Shown here: piece after piece, positions 53,650 through 64,000 of the stretch
Numbering within the stretch: the stretch's first letter is position 1
How the letters are laid out: the number at the start of each line of letters is the position of its first letter
NCBI GenBank assembly: GCA_033558025.1
Contig: JAUCEF010000002.1
Location: forward strand, 1,116,001-1,180,000
Reading direction: 5' to 3'
DNA length: 64,000 bases
From: Phytophthora sp. 'mugwort'
Taxonomy: Eukaryota; Oomycota; Peronosporomycetes; Peronosporales; Peronosporaceae
Notes under the pieces: generated by a model
Seen by the model: only the letters and a program-made list of their open reading frames with translations
Database searches by the model: none
Told to the model about the DNA's origin: nothing
Program-made: the position numbers and the translations under genes

Positions 53650-54810
53650 TCAGCAGCCGCACGGCGACGAGGAGGGTTACCTCCGATGGAAATTCATGCA
53701 GTCTGTTTGTACTAGCTATGATCGCTGAGGCTGCCGCAAACCGTTTGCCTTTTAGGGAGAACCTCGGTCAACCACAGCGGCGCAACAGAGAAGCTAGAAA
53801 TCCAAACAGAGGCACGAGACAAAGAAAACACTTCAAAAGTAAAGCAAAACCAATGTATTTAAGAACACCGTCGCTCACTTGTGTGCTAACTGTATAAAGC
53901 TCGAATGATGCAACACGCGGCAGACTGCGACGGCCTACCAAAGGCTCCAACTGCTCTATATAGACCAGATACAGGTTGGGTATCGACAGTCCATTTGCAC
54001 ATTAAAAGATCGGGGCGAAGTGACGAGGCTTGAACCGTCACATTATATTACCCTGAAAATTAACAAGTTTTTGGCCAACCTTCTCATTTCACAATTAGCG
54101 TTGCCGAACGCATTGGCCTGGCAAGCCAAATGCCAAGCCAGCTCCTGCTGAGGCTCCCAACGCGGAGACTCCAAATCCGGCCTCGATGACACGTAGGCCC
54201 TCTAGAGGGGCGTCAGAAAGGCAAAAAGCAGGTTTCAAGGCAGGACTTTTGAAAGCTGACTGAACACTTTAGAGGGTGGATGTGCACTGATTTTTAGCAA
54301 ATCAAATTTCCCTGATGCCGAGCCAGGGAGGCTGTTGAGGTTTCGGCTCGACAGGCTGTTACCAGTACCGTAAATCTCCTATACCTGAAAGGATACGGTA
54401 CATGGTGACTCTTCATAATTCATAACCAGAATGGTTGGTAGACACGATGTTATACTGTGTTTAGGCAATCACATCACGATGTTCTAGTGGGCAACAACGT
54501 TCCGCTAGCACTCCACCAATTCTTAATCTTATTTCTACTTTCATCCTCTCGTCTACAAGTCTCTTCTCCTCCTCATCCGTCACCAAGCGCAAGGGTGCTA
54601 CCGCAATACGTCTGATCCGTCCGCGGCACTAACGTGGCCGCGGGTTAGGCGATTCACTCTCAGTTTCCCTACTCCTTGTCATAGACACTAGGGGTAGGAA
54701 AAGTGGACTTCTCGGTGAGTGATCCGTATTTACGATACAACTAAACGGAAATGGGATTAAGCTCAAAAAGTGTTTTCTTACAGCTTATTTATTGACTCTG
54801 CAGCTTAACG
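53650..54810. other. No recognised gene
   Basis: Unassigned. No frame over 60 codons with protein-like content, no repeat of the window recognised. Confidence 0.35.
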
Positions 54811-54816
54811 TGAATA

Positions 54817-55089
54817 ATGCGGTTAAGTTTCGCAACAAAGTTGTCTTCGCAGTCTAAGAGCTTGAGGAACGCAAAGCTTAGTAGCCCGTCAGCCTGTTTT
54901 TCGATCTTGTCTTCCTTAAGCCAAGTAGTCTCCTTACGGAAAATTCACAATAATCCGCTCAGCTCTCTTGACTTGACTTATGAGATCGAGTTGCAACTTA
55001 GCGATCTTCTCAGCGTCCGCCTTCATCCAGAAGAGGTCAGTGCTAATATCAGCGATCGGTTGAGGAGGAAACGTTGGCACAAATGTTGA
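54817..55089 (-). pseudogene. Unidentified minus-strand coding remnant
   Basis: Two minus frames fit end to end: WMKADAEKIAKLQLDLISQVK with RAERIIVNF (about 55035-54945), then KEDKIEKQADGLLSFAFLKL and LDCEDNFVAKLNRIIH (about 54935-54815). They form an amphipathic helical stretch like a retroelement gag or coiled-coil region, but no hallmark is present. The open plus frame over the same DNA looks less natural. Confidence 0.3.
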
Positions 55090-55094
55090 TGTGA

Positions 55095-56570
55095 CTTTGA
55101 CACTCTGTTGTTTTCTCTTACTCAGCTTGCTACTCCTTCTGTAACCGGGTTAACGAAAACAAGAAAGAAGGTAACACGACTGTAGCCGTTCTACGTGTCA
55201 CCTTACAGTAAGTGGTACTTGGTACCACTTGGATTAACGGGATTTCAGTACGTGGCCACAGGGCCACTCGATATGCATTTGACTAGGTTAAACTATGATA
55301 TATAGTTAGAGTCATACATTTACACCCCAGGCGGATTGCGGCAGATATGCAAACAAATAACAGGTCAGTTTTAGCGTTAATGAGAGTATTGCCCTAGGTT
55401 TAGGAATACTGACTCTTGGAGTCTTTATGTGGTATAACTAGAGCGATCTAATCCTCTGCGGAGACCTTAGGAATTCGGATACCACAGCTAAGACTCGGGG
55501 AGTCATACGTCTTCCCATGACGCACGACTCTACGCAGCCCCGCTGCACTTTCGACTATGGCTCTTTTTGTGATGGGTGATATACCAATTCGGTAAATTGA
55601 GAAAATGGTAAAAGGAACACCATCGGGGTAACCAAGGATAGCTATACACAATAACGCTCCGCGTTAGCAGACACGGTGAAGGCACCCTGGTACTGAACCG
55701 ACTTCTAGTGGTATTCCAACGCAACTCTGGAGTGTCGACACTATCATCTAGGCGGAGGCTAGGCCCGTAACTGGTATTTCCAGCAGCCACTCGGTGCGGG
55801 TGTGTCGATACTCTTAAATCGCGTCCCAGCTGATCAGCACGTTCGCAGCCTAGAGCTTACTGTTGTTTGCAGCAATCCCAAATGCTCTACCCAATAGTAA
55901 GAATGTTGTATGCACTATCTTACGGAAAGACATATGGAGTCAATAGAGTGTTCGATGTGGTAGTCCTCAGCCATCTCTTTGGCCGAGAGACCACCACGTC
56001 ACAACCCGCTGCAGGACTTTCATCCCAGTGCAACGGACAAGACATGTGGTGTACATTAATATCTACCAGCGGAGGCTTGGATGGAGGAGACGGATGAACC
56101 GCGGGGAAGATCACCTCGGCGGGGTTTCTGTTGTCGACTGCCACGAGCACCGCAGAGGGTGCGCATCAAGCTCAAGTAGGACCGCGAGCTTACCATGCTG
56201 ATGACTGAGAGCAATTTGAAGCGTGCTATCTCTTGCCGGTCTCTGCGTTTATGCAGCTGGAGGCCATGCTCGTGTCAAAGCTGCGTTTCACCCCGCACGC
56301 CTGGGTGAGGTGGGGCTGGATCACTACTGATAACGCACTACAGCTCAGGGATGCCGAAAACGAATAATATTGACCAATTTTATTTTATTATAATAATTAT
56401 TTCTGTATTTTTTAAGAAATATTAGTAATTATTTCCCCCAAACGGCTACTCCAGTTATTTCTTAAGCCAGTTGCTGACTGCTAACCACGTTCCAGCCGAT
56501 AAATACTTAAGCCAGCTAAAAATTGATATTAATACATGCTCACTCTACAACAAATTCCTAGTGCAACACC
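55095..56570. other. No recognised gene
   Basis: Unassigned. Minus frames such as 55448-55651 and 55920-56150 lack motifs. The AT-rich stretch at 56360-56540 precedes the hAT gene and may hold its left end. Confidence 0.35.
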
Positions 56571-56577
56571 CTGAACG

Positions 56578-57584
56578 ATGGCCGACAACATCCTCTCCGC
56601 GACTCCCTCCCCAGCGACCTTCACGGCCCGTCAGGTGGCCGAGTTATTTTTTCAGGCCTAGCCTCGACGAGCAAGGTCTGTCTACGGGCTTCAAGTCGTG
56701 CAAGGCAAGCGGGAACGCTCGCAAGCATGCTCGGGGAACGGGGTATACCAACCTCGTTTCCCACGTCCGAACGGCCCACCGCAACTATGAATATCATTTA
56801 TCTGTAATAAGCAATAACGCTGTATTGTCATAATGCTAATAGGTCGAAGACTCCACATCTCCCTGCACTTCGACCGTAGACGCTCTGGTTGTCGACATTC
56901 GCAATGTTGGACCGGTACGTGCGCCTCCGCGAGTTTCCACCGACGATGAGGAGATCGCAGACCTGCTGCCTTCGCGGTCCGCCCCCTGCGACTTTCGGCA
57001 CTACTGGATGAAATCCGGATGACGAGTCAATCACCAAGCATTTGCAGACAGACGGCCTGATACTGCTTCACGCTCGCGACCTATTCGACGGGTTACCCAT
57101 TTAAAACCCAGTTTCGCTTCCGATCTCGGTGCGTCAATTTACTTGCTTTATTATATTATTATTTTCTTACGTTTCTATTATTTTTATTATTGCAGCGACA
57201 GACGCGGAAATTGTCCACTCACCAGCTTTTGAGAGCGGAGTCGTGAAGTCCTTGGCGAAAAAGCCTGAAACGCTTATCCGTGACGAGCGTATGGCACTCA
57301 CGCCATTCAAGAGTGCAAGAGCGGCCTCAGCCCAGCCTGTCCAAGTGCAGAAGGAAGGCCTCCTGGATCGCATCCTCAAGCGGCGGAAGGCTGTTGAGCC
57401 CAGGAGAACGCCTTGCTGACAGCATTTCCTTTCCTCCAATATGGTGGAAAGGCTATTCAGCTGGGCACGCTCCGTACTTCGGCATGAGCGTCACCGGCTC
57501 TCCCCTATGACGCTCGAGATGATCCTTTTCCTGAAAGTAAACGACAGGTACTGGGATGTTGCGCTGGTTGATTCGTGCGTCTAA
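56578..57584 (+). pseudogene. Internally deleted hAT transposase (BED finger plus hATC only)
   Basis: ATG at 56578 opens MADNILSATPSPATFTARQV; after a shift the BED-type region reads GLSTGFKSCKASGNARKH and NLVSHVRTAHRNYE (56686-56792), with the second Cys of the finger replaced by Ser. A T-rich intron end lies near 57140-57195. The second exon (DAEIVHSPAFESG, then DRILKRRKAVEP) leads to the hAT dimerisation domain SNMVERLFSWARSVLRHERH and LTLEMILFL-like text (MTLEMILFLKVNDRYWDV), stop at 57582-57584. The RNase-H-like catalytic core with its DDE residues is absent, so this copy can bind or dimerise at most. Non-autonomous deletion derivatives are common in hAT families. Confidence 0.8.
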
Positions 57585-57589
57585 TGCAA

Positions 57590-57616
57590 TACAGACAACG
57601 ACGCATAAATCCGGCA
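57590..57616 (+). repeat. Left terminal inverted repeat, pogo-like copy 6
   Basis: TA followed by CAGACAACGACG and a further 13 bases to GGCA. Its exact inverted partner is 59330-59356. Confidence 0.95.
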
Positions 57617-57776
57617 TCGCTGAATGCCATCCCCCATAGAAACGGAAGATTCACTGCACCCGACAAAAAATACTGTACGAACAAATATAAAGGCGTGATT
57701 GGTAGAATTTAGCATTATTTATTATTAGAGTAGAAAAAAAACAAAGATCATGCGGTCGGATAAAAAAGTGCTTTGA

Positions 57777-59150
57777 TTAGACTGAAACCTCAGGATGGTG
57801 AGGAATTGCCTTTTTAGACTTACGATTTATTGCATGCCGGGTGATGACATTGTAGGCAATAATTGTAGACTTAACGGAGGCGTTTTTCTTTTGCGGGGCC
57901 TCCGCTGCGTCTAGCACTATTTCTTGCTTCGCTTTAAGTGGTCCCATTACACCGACGTCAAGAAGTTGACTAACCGACGTACTGTTCGGTGGTAAGGGGA
58001 CCACAGTAGCGTTAGCTTCTTCTGCTACAACCCGCTGTCCTTCCTCCGAACATGACATTCCAAGTTGTCAAGGAGAAGAACAGCGGGGACATCTATTTAT
58101 TTTAACAACTTTTCTACATATAACTTCCAACGTCCTTGTCCATCCATACGTTGTTTTGAACTGCGTAAAAATGTCTATCCGGGTACGTTTCTAGCTTGTC
58201 CTGCTAAATTTTCCCACCAGGAACGCCGCGTACAACAAATAGAATCGGTAAACTTTCCCTAACTTCATAATAATATATCACAGAATATTAATAAATAAAA
58301 TAAAACATAACTAGCAAATAAAATAAAATTATCATCATCTCGAACAATCAGAACAGCAGTCAATCGGCCCGCGCGTTTGTTCATTCCCAAAATGCGTGCT
58401 GAGTCTCTGCGCCGTTTCAGTGCCCAGCTCTGGTCGACAGCATATCGAACAAAATGGCGGTTTCGTCAAAGTGCAATATGCCGCCACCTTCGTACGTTCC
58501 GTACTTAGCCCAAACGTCTAATGAAAAAGCCGCCCGAACTTCTTCGAGCTCCTCACGTGACTTTTTCGCAGCCTGCCGCTTCTGCGAAGAAAATCCATAA
58601 CTTCAATACGATAAGATAAAGTAAAAACGTAATCATGGTAAACTACCATAATCAATATGTACGTACCAGTTTGCTATACGCTGCACCATGCGCTCAAGTG
58701 AGACCTCACCGTTCTCTTTGCCATCGAGATTGAGAGTCATCCAACCCGGGAGAATCATCCACATGAATTCAATCATTCTAGATGTTGAAAGAACCTAAAA
58801 TGTACAGTTAAACAATTCCAAAAGAAATTAATAATTTAGTCACAATTTCCGTTAATGAGGTCAATAGTAATAATATATAAGCTAACGGCTTCGTCCCATT
58901 GAACGTCTTTCATGTAGGTTACAAGGGCAGAGACTTCAGGAAAAAGTTCCTTTCGTCCCTGGCCTTTCAAAGTCTTCGACGATGCATTGCCCCTGAATTC
59001 GCGGATGGCACTGGCTTGTTTGGTTCACCCGTGTACTGTTCCACGGGCAACGCTAAGCGTCCGTGCCACCTCCTCAATGCCGACTTGGTCGATGAGCTCT
59101 AACGCCTCGCGCTTCTTCTTAATGCTGAAGCTGCGCTTGGCGCGGGGCAT
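57777..59150 (-). pseudogene. pogo-like transposase of copy 6
   Basis: ATG at 59150. The N terminus MPRAKRSFSIKKKREALELI and VGIEEVARTLSVARGTVHG is a CENP-B/psq-type helix-turn-helix. The frame then meets one TGA (near 59032) and continues TLKGQGRKELFPEVSALV. A second exon gives MIEFMWMILPGWMTLNLDG (58760-58700) with donor-like GTACGT after it; a third gives REELEEVRAAFSLDVWAKYG and ILHFDETAILFDM (58490-58440), with the first catalytic Asp. The last exon (58058-57777) has EEGQRVVAEEANATVV and NSTSVSQLLDVGVMGPLK, the third catalytic Asp, and ends at 57777. Apart from the TGA it is close to intact if the introns are real. Confidence 0.75.
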
Positions 59151-59329
59151 TGCGAAATGAGTAAGATTTGGTCGATCTCTAATGAAGTTTTACTTAGAGC
59201 CATTCATTATTTTACCTGTTCGTAATTGGGTTTGAAATTCTAATCGACATGAATTGATTGGTTAAAACGAATAACGGTTTTAGTATCGGATTTGAAAAGT
59301 GACACCGTTCAATGCCATAATTTTGTGGT

Positions 59330-59356
59330 TGCCGGATTTATGCGTCGTTGTCTGTA
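59330..59356 (-). repeat. Right terminal inverted repeat, pogo-like copy 6
   Basis: Exact inverse of 57590-57616, ending TCGTTGTCTG then TA. The host sequence resumes with GCTTCATTCC. Confidence 0.95.
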
Positions 59357-59479
59357 GCTTCATTCCTTCGCTTGATGCAACAATATATTTTATTGACCAT
59401 CTCAACCAAATTATTTAGTTTTGCTCACGAGCCTGCTGCCACTAGTTTGTTATTGGTCAAGGTAAGAAGCAATCGATAT

Positions 59480-60190
59480 TTATTGAATTTTCGGCATCCC
59501 TGCTACAGCACACTGAGATTCCTGGATGGTGGTTTGACGCACGACATCCAGCGCATTGCCTTCTATCGCGTTGTCTGGTTAGTGGTGGGGGCCACCAACT
59601 CGACATGGGAGTTACCATTGGAGTTACCACGCTCGCCCGGCGTACGCGGGGCAGCGCCCGCGGCGTTCAAGACGCTAAGTGCTGGAGGCGTCTTCTGCGG
59701 CTGTCTTAGCTGTCTAGACGGTTGGCTCTGTGAGACCAGAGCGCCCGAGATGTCGGAGACCGACGGCGTTGGACCACAGCGCTCTACACCGGGCACTATC
59801 GCTGCTATGGAGTAAACGTTCAGGCAAGCTGCAACTATCGCCGCCGCTTCATCTATATCAATGTATCGCAGCCTGATAGCTGCAATGACAGCAGAGATTT
59901 TCAACAGAGTGCACTGCACGGTGCGATGCAGGAAATGGAAAATGGTCTTCTTTCTTCTCGGAGACAATGTGTATGTGTGCAGCGCGCATATGTTCACACC
60001 ATTCACGCGGCAGGAGACGACGGATGCACATAGAGATAATTGCTATCTCTCAGCTGAGGATCCGCATTGAGATGTCGTTCGGACTGCTAGTTGGACGCTG
60101 GCAAATATTCGCGCGCCCACAGCTGGTGGCGCTGGTAAAGGTGCCGTGTAGTGTTGATGCTGCGCTCGGTTGCACAAAAATCGTGTAAAA
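59480..60190 (+). pseudogene. PIF/Harbinger transposase (DDE_Tnp_4) remnant
   Basis: Plus frames in order: FLDGGLTHDIQRIAFYRVVW (59521-59580), CGCLSCLDGWLC (59696-59731) with the first catalytic Asp, a frame shift to GHYRCYG-like text and NVQASCNYRRRFIYINVSQPD (59816-59878), LLGDNVYVCSAHMFTPFT (59955-60008) with the second Asp, and YLSQLRIRIEMSFGLLVGRW (60043-60102) with the catalytic Glu. All three catalytic residues remain, but three or four frame changes disable the gene. The end (HNFC-like block) is lost near 60190. It lies to the right of the hAT/pogo nest. Confidence 0.78.
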
Positions 60191-60199
60191 CTATCGCTA

Positions 60200-61150
60200 C
60201 TATATGTTCGTAGCATACATTATCGTTGAGGAATGCACTAGACAAGGGCTCGTCCGCTGCCAAGATCACTCGCTCGTCTTACTACTATGATACGCACCAG
60301 CCGCACTCACGCAGGAAACAGATATAAAATGTTGGCTTGTTCAAAAGGTGTCAGTTTTGGAGTGAGGAAGACGATTTGGTTGGGGCACCTGCCCCAGCTC
60401 GCGTCCTCCAGTCACCCTACCACATCATCCAGCATAGAGTTTCCTAAACAAGGTGTGCACGCTTGCGCTTATTGGGCAATACCTCATAATGTATTGTGAC
60501 CAATCACACTACCGCCAAGGTTTGCACACTCCTACAATCATATTATATCTTCAAATCTTGGCTTATGATTGGTCTCCTTTCTTACCACAGCTCCTTACTG
60601 CTACAGGGCGGCCATTATGTCCAGGTTTAAATCATTTGTTGTATCTGCAGTACGCGGACACAGTTACAATGCCACAGAGTAATGATGTGGTAGATCCTAT
60701 CTAAAAAGCGGCGCGACAGAGTTCCAATTCTCCATGGCTCGGGTAACAGTCCCCCTTCCTAGCTGCGGTCAATGGACCATCTTGTTGAGTTTATTGAGTC
60801 ATCTCATGCCATGCTAATCTAGTCTATAACCGTGACTATTTATGCAACTTAAGTGTCATAATAATAAGATAACGTTAAGTCTTGTGTGCTCCCAAAAGAC
60901 GTTGTGTTTATTTCAGGTCTTACAACATGCACTTCAACTTCAACTCTTATCAGTTTTTTTATTACCATATGACCTTATGACATCTAGTTCTGCAGACCTG
61001 GGTGGTCTTCTTATGACCTTCCGGTACCTTATGCCATGTGGATGACTGGTGACCAGATCGAACCTTATGACCTAGTGGTCTAAAATCCTGGTGGTAGGGC
61101 ATGTCCTAGTATCAGTCTTATCGGCTGGATCCAATTACCTTGCTATTCAC
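60200..61150. other. No recognised gene; flank of a Copia tail
   Basis: Unassigned. It lies downstream of the Copia fragment at 61158-61436 on that fragment's strand, so its 3' LTR may be here, but no LTR pair is available to define it. GACCTTATGA-like words recur around 60970-61070. Confidence 0.3.
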
Positions 61151-61157
61151 TGTGGGC

Positions 61158-61436
61158 TTACTTAGGTACTTTACCCCCATAAGTCTTTTCAGACTGAGGA
61201 CGAGGAAGGGTTTTTGCTAGGGCATCGGCCACCATCTCAGTTGTGTTGCAGTAGTTTACTACTATTCTGCGCTTATCATGGATTTCCTTAGCGTACCGTT
61301 TTTTATTGTTCAATGTGTTTCGTGGAGGCATGACTTGTAGGATCCGAATAATACTGATTGCTCCTTTATTATCCCACCTGCACATTACAGGCTTTTCCTG
61401 CTTGAACCAAGCTCTTTGAACAAAAACCATAACCAC
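61158..61436 (-). pseudogene. Copia RNase H C-terminal fragment (second Copia lineage)
   Basis: Reads CRWDNKGAISIIR, then KKRYAKEIHDKRRIVVNYCN and MVADALAKTLPRPQ, the last part of a Copia polyprotein where the element's RNase H ends. It differs from the corresponding part of the full Copia element in this window, so it comes from another family. Nothing else of that element is visible. Confidence 0.75.
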
Positions 61437-61721
61437 TCATTTTCTTTAACTCCCCCACTTGCTGCAATTAGTTCCGCCTGAGCTGTGTGAAGACGGACGG
61501 TACTTTGTCTTGGTTTTCCATGTAATACACGCATCCGTCAATATACTGACATATCCAGTACCGCTTTACGCATGTAGAGAGCTGCAGCTGGTTAAGAGTC
61601 ACACCCTTTTATCAACAAATCACAAGACATTCTTTAGACTCGGAGAAATCGCATGTAGAGAGCACATATTCATTTTACCAGTATACCGGACTTTTTACAC
61701 AAAAGGTGAGCCACCAGTTTC

Positions 61722-63310
61722 ATGGCGCAGCCGCGCCCGAAGGGAAGATCAAGTGGCGCAGGCCGACATGTCCAGCAGTTTAAGGTCACCGCAGAGTCTG
61801 TTCATAAGAAGCTTGCTGTTATAGACTATCTGGCGAACGGTACACAGACGCGAGACATAATAGCGCACTTTTATCTTAACCTTGCCTCATCTGCCTATAA
61901 CTGCAAACGCTCGACCATCTACCGCTGGGCACGCAGTCGCGCCATCTTGGAGGCTGCTCTAACTGAAGGTAAGGGCGACAATAAGAAGGTGCGCTGCACG
62001 GGCGTGGGGGCGATCCTGTCGCAGGGCAGCGAGTCCGAGATCGCAGAACGGGTACGAGAGCTCCGCGGTGACGGCATTCCCGTCTCCACGATGATGCTGA
62101 CTGCGAAGGCGTTAGAGGTGGCTGAAGAGAGAGGCGTGCAGGACCTCAAGGCGTCCGACAAGTGGGCGGTGGGCTTTATGCTTCGATTCAAGTTCAGTCT
62201 GCTTGTCTTGCTCGACAGAGCCAGTTCAGCCCCGCCAACATCAATATGATTGATTGATGCCGACTTTGTTGTGCTGTGGAGGCGACAGCTCACAATCTCG
62301 GAATGAAACGCATATATAACGACGTCCAAACAGGTATTATATCATTTAACTGCATTTCATTGAGATTAACGCGCAAGTAACACCTCGATTTGGCTCTTGG
62401 TTTTATTACATGCAGCGGTGTACTTCGAGTACATAACAGAAACAAACGCTGAACAAACGTGCCCAAAAGACCGCGAGGGTGAAATGCAGCGGGGCATCCA
62501 AGGGGCGCGCAATCGTGATGCTGCTGGGTGACAGCGACAGCAATCGCTGTACGCCGTTTGTCGTGTTTAAAGTGAAGCCATCAGAGGACACAGTGATTTA
62601 AGAAGAGAACAACCTCCTACGCTATGGTTTTGTTTACGAAACTGACAGGGCGTGCCGTATTCGACAATACATCAGGCTCGAAGTTTACGGCAACTCTAAA
62701 GATATGTTGCTGAGCTAATACATTTTCGGTTGAAGTTAACTATAACTGTTACAAGTTGCTGTAATATTTTAGGCTGGCGGAATGAAACGTTATCCGTTGT
62801 ATTTCGAAAGTATCTCTTTGCTAGCCGCGTCCCATAAGAGCCGACTTTGCTCTTCTGGGACGATTTTAGTGGACATTGGACAGAGACGGTCACCTGCCAT
62901 GTCAATCAGCGTTGTGCTTCTAAACGTTCCGCCCCACGCTACGCCTGTCTCACAGTCTGCGGACATCGCGTGGAAATTTCCGCTCAAGAGCAGGCTTCGA
63001 GAGTGCTGGCACGCAGGCATGCAGGCGAAAATAATTGCGCCACGAGTACCAGACAAGGTGTTCAAGTTGAAGAAGCCTGATCGCGCGAAAAATTGTGCCT
63101 GAGTGATGCCAGCTCTCCACGGACACAACTTCTAACGGGTTTCGTGCCAGTAGGGTGCTGGCAAGCCCCAACTGCATTGCATCTGCAGACCAAATTGCGG
63201 ACTTGGAGAATCTATCTCTGCTCGAAGGCACCGCCATAGGCGAAGACCAGGACTTCGAGTTTAGCAACATCGTAGACGAATCTGTCGTATGGCTAAAAAT
63301 CGATATTTGC
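61722..63310 (+). pseudogene. pogo-like transposase remnant, copy 7
   Basis: ATG at 61722. The first frame (175 codons) has HKKLAVIDYLANGTQTRDII, SSAYNCKRSTIYRWARSR and ESEIAERVRELRGDGIPVST, the HTH plus CENP-B-like DNA-binding half, ending KWAVGFMLRFKFSL. The catalytic half is broken: LFWDDFSGHW (62848-62880) carries the second Asp, PVSQSADIAWKFPLKSRLRE (62946-63005) the third, then VFKLKKPDRAKN. The acidic tail DLENLSLLEGTAIGEDQDFEF (63196-63258) ends near 63310. First Asp not found between 62250 and 62840, where frames are ruined. Related to copies 3, 4 and 6. Confidence 0.72.
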
Positions 63311-63314
63311 CCAT

Positions 63315-64000
63315 TTTTGGGGTCTTACAGTTTGTTTTGGATATGCTTGGGACTGTTCCATAAACCTATGACATGGGAGAGGGGGTAGCTCTCTACATGC
63401 GAAATGCGGTAACCGACTTTCGATTCTCATAGCATTCGCCAAGCTCGCGTCTGCGTATAGCATAGCTCGTAAACTACCTCATCACAATTCCGTCAAATAC
63501 GAGTCCATATATGGACGTGCCTTTCAAATACAGTAATACGCTCTGGGCTGCCCTATAATGACTCATGTTGTAGCATGATACAGTGCGCGCGGTAATCTTA
63601 GGCGAAAACTTGATTTTCGGCAAACATTATTTCAATGAATCGCTCCAGAAATGGTCTTTTTAGCCAATGAACGGCTCTTCAAGGCGGTTCGATTGCGGCG
63701 CCCCTCGCCTCAATCCGACTTGTTGGGGCTGAGCACCACTCCAAAACCTGCCATCAGCGGGGCGGGGCGAGCGCGGAAAAGATAGACGAAATGCGGATAC
63801 GGAGCCTTACTGACAGAACCACGCAGCATGTGCTCTGCTAACCGTTCCTGGGTGGTCTAACACTACTTGCTAACGCTGCTGGCCTTGTCGTTTTGCGTTT
63901 TGTGCTATTGGTAGATGGGAGAGGCAAGCCGCTCATGGATGTCGGGAAGGGTCGGATCTGGCCTGCAGTGAAAGCAATTTGTCTACTAACGCTATTGCGA
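63315..64000. other. No recognised gene
   Basis: Right edge of the window. No frame with protein-like content and no window repeat recognised. Confidence 0.35.

Larger units (their letters stand above)
57590..59356 (-). mobile_element. pogo-like element, copy 6, with perfect 27-bp terminal inverted repeats including TA
   Basis: 57590-57616 and 59330-59356 are exact inverted copies of each other. The outermost two bases are TA at each end, the target site duplicated by Tc1/mariner transposons; the element proper starts CAGACAACGACG. The 1,767-bp unit holds one transposase gene. It landed five bases beyond the stop codon of the hAT gene. Identical ends suggest a recent or still mobilisable copy. 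Confidence 0.93.

Noticed and set aside
60087..60269. Minus-strand 60-codon frame over the Harbinger region
   Set aside because: Opposite-strand shadow of the transposase end.
562..64000. RxLR or Crinkler effector genes, expected near an oomycete NLP
   Set aside because: No frame in the window combines a signal peptide with an RxLR or LFLAK motif.

Overview
The window looks like repeat-dense nuclear DNA of a plant-pathogenic oomycete, most likely a Phytophthora or close relative. Two things point there: an intact secreted type 1 NLP (necrosis- and ethylene-inducing-like) gene at the left edge, and a dense mixture of chromodomain Gypsy, Copia, piggyBac, pogo-like, MULE, Harbinger, hAT and tyrosine-recombinase elements whose proteins carry oomycete-style variants. 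The species is an inference; no rRNA, complete tRNA or housekeeping gene is present to confirm it.

Layout. 1-1.2 kb: the NLP gene on the minus strand, the only clearly intact host gene. 2.35-9.94 kb: a chromodomain Gypsy element (Gypsy-1, 2679-9734) with both LTRs and a 5-bp target duplication, a ruined gag-pol, and a second, antisense coding region between pol and the 3' LTR. 9.98-12.4 kb: minus-strand remnants of a tyrosine recombinase and a pogo-like transposase. 14.8-15.8 kb: an unidentified decayed gene. 16.6-24.3 kb: two divergent piggyBac-like transposase genes in opposite orientation; a 470-bp solo-LTR-like element full of palindromes, an Ala/Lys-rich pseudogene and a CA microsatellite lie between them. 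24.4-28.5 kb: pogo-like relics and a NAM-associated-like fragment. 28.6-33.2 kb: a young Copia element on the minus strand with almost identical LTRs. 33.5 kb: a perfect 31-bp inverted repeat. 34.9-38.8 kb: a MULE with a downstream Ulp1-like protease domain. 39.5-43.1 kb: zinc-finger, tRNA-like and gag-protease relics. 44.1-49.8 kb: a second chromodomain Gypsy (Gypsy-2, minus strand) with an extra ORF upstream of gag. 50.2-53.6 kb: pogo-like relics and a chromodomain-like fragment. 56.6-60.2 kb: an internally deleted hAT gene, a pogo-like element with perfect 27-bp terminal repeats placed 5 bp beyond its stop codon, and a Harbinger transposase. 61.2-63.3 kb: a Copia tail and another pogo-like transposase.

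Apart from the NLP gene almost everything is mobile-element sequence at various stages of decay. Order of arrival can be read in places: Gypsy-1 LTRs differ by roughly 13% by eye, Copia LTRs by about 2%, and the pogo element at 57.6 kb arrived after the hAT copy beside it.

The three least expected signals are a 7-base motif (ACCGTTC) repeated 22 times within the 4.6-kb Copia element without regard to reading frame, an antisense chromodomain plus possible OTU-like peptidase protein inside Gypsy-1, and a cluster of seven palindromes in the solo-LTR-like element at 19.6-20.0 kb. All residue and motif readings were made by hand translation; family names rest on motif recognition, not on a database search.
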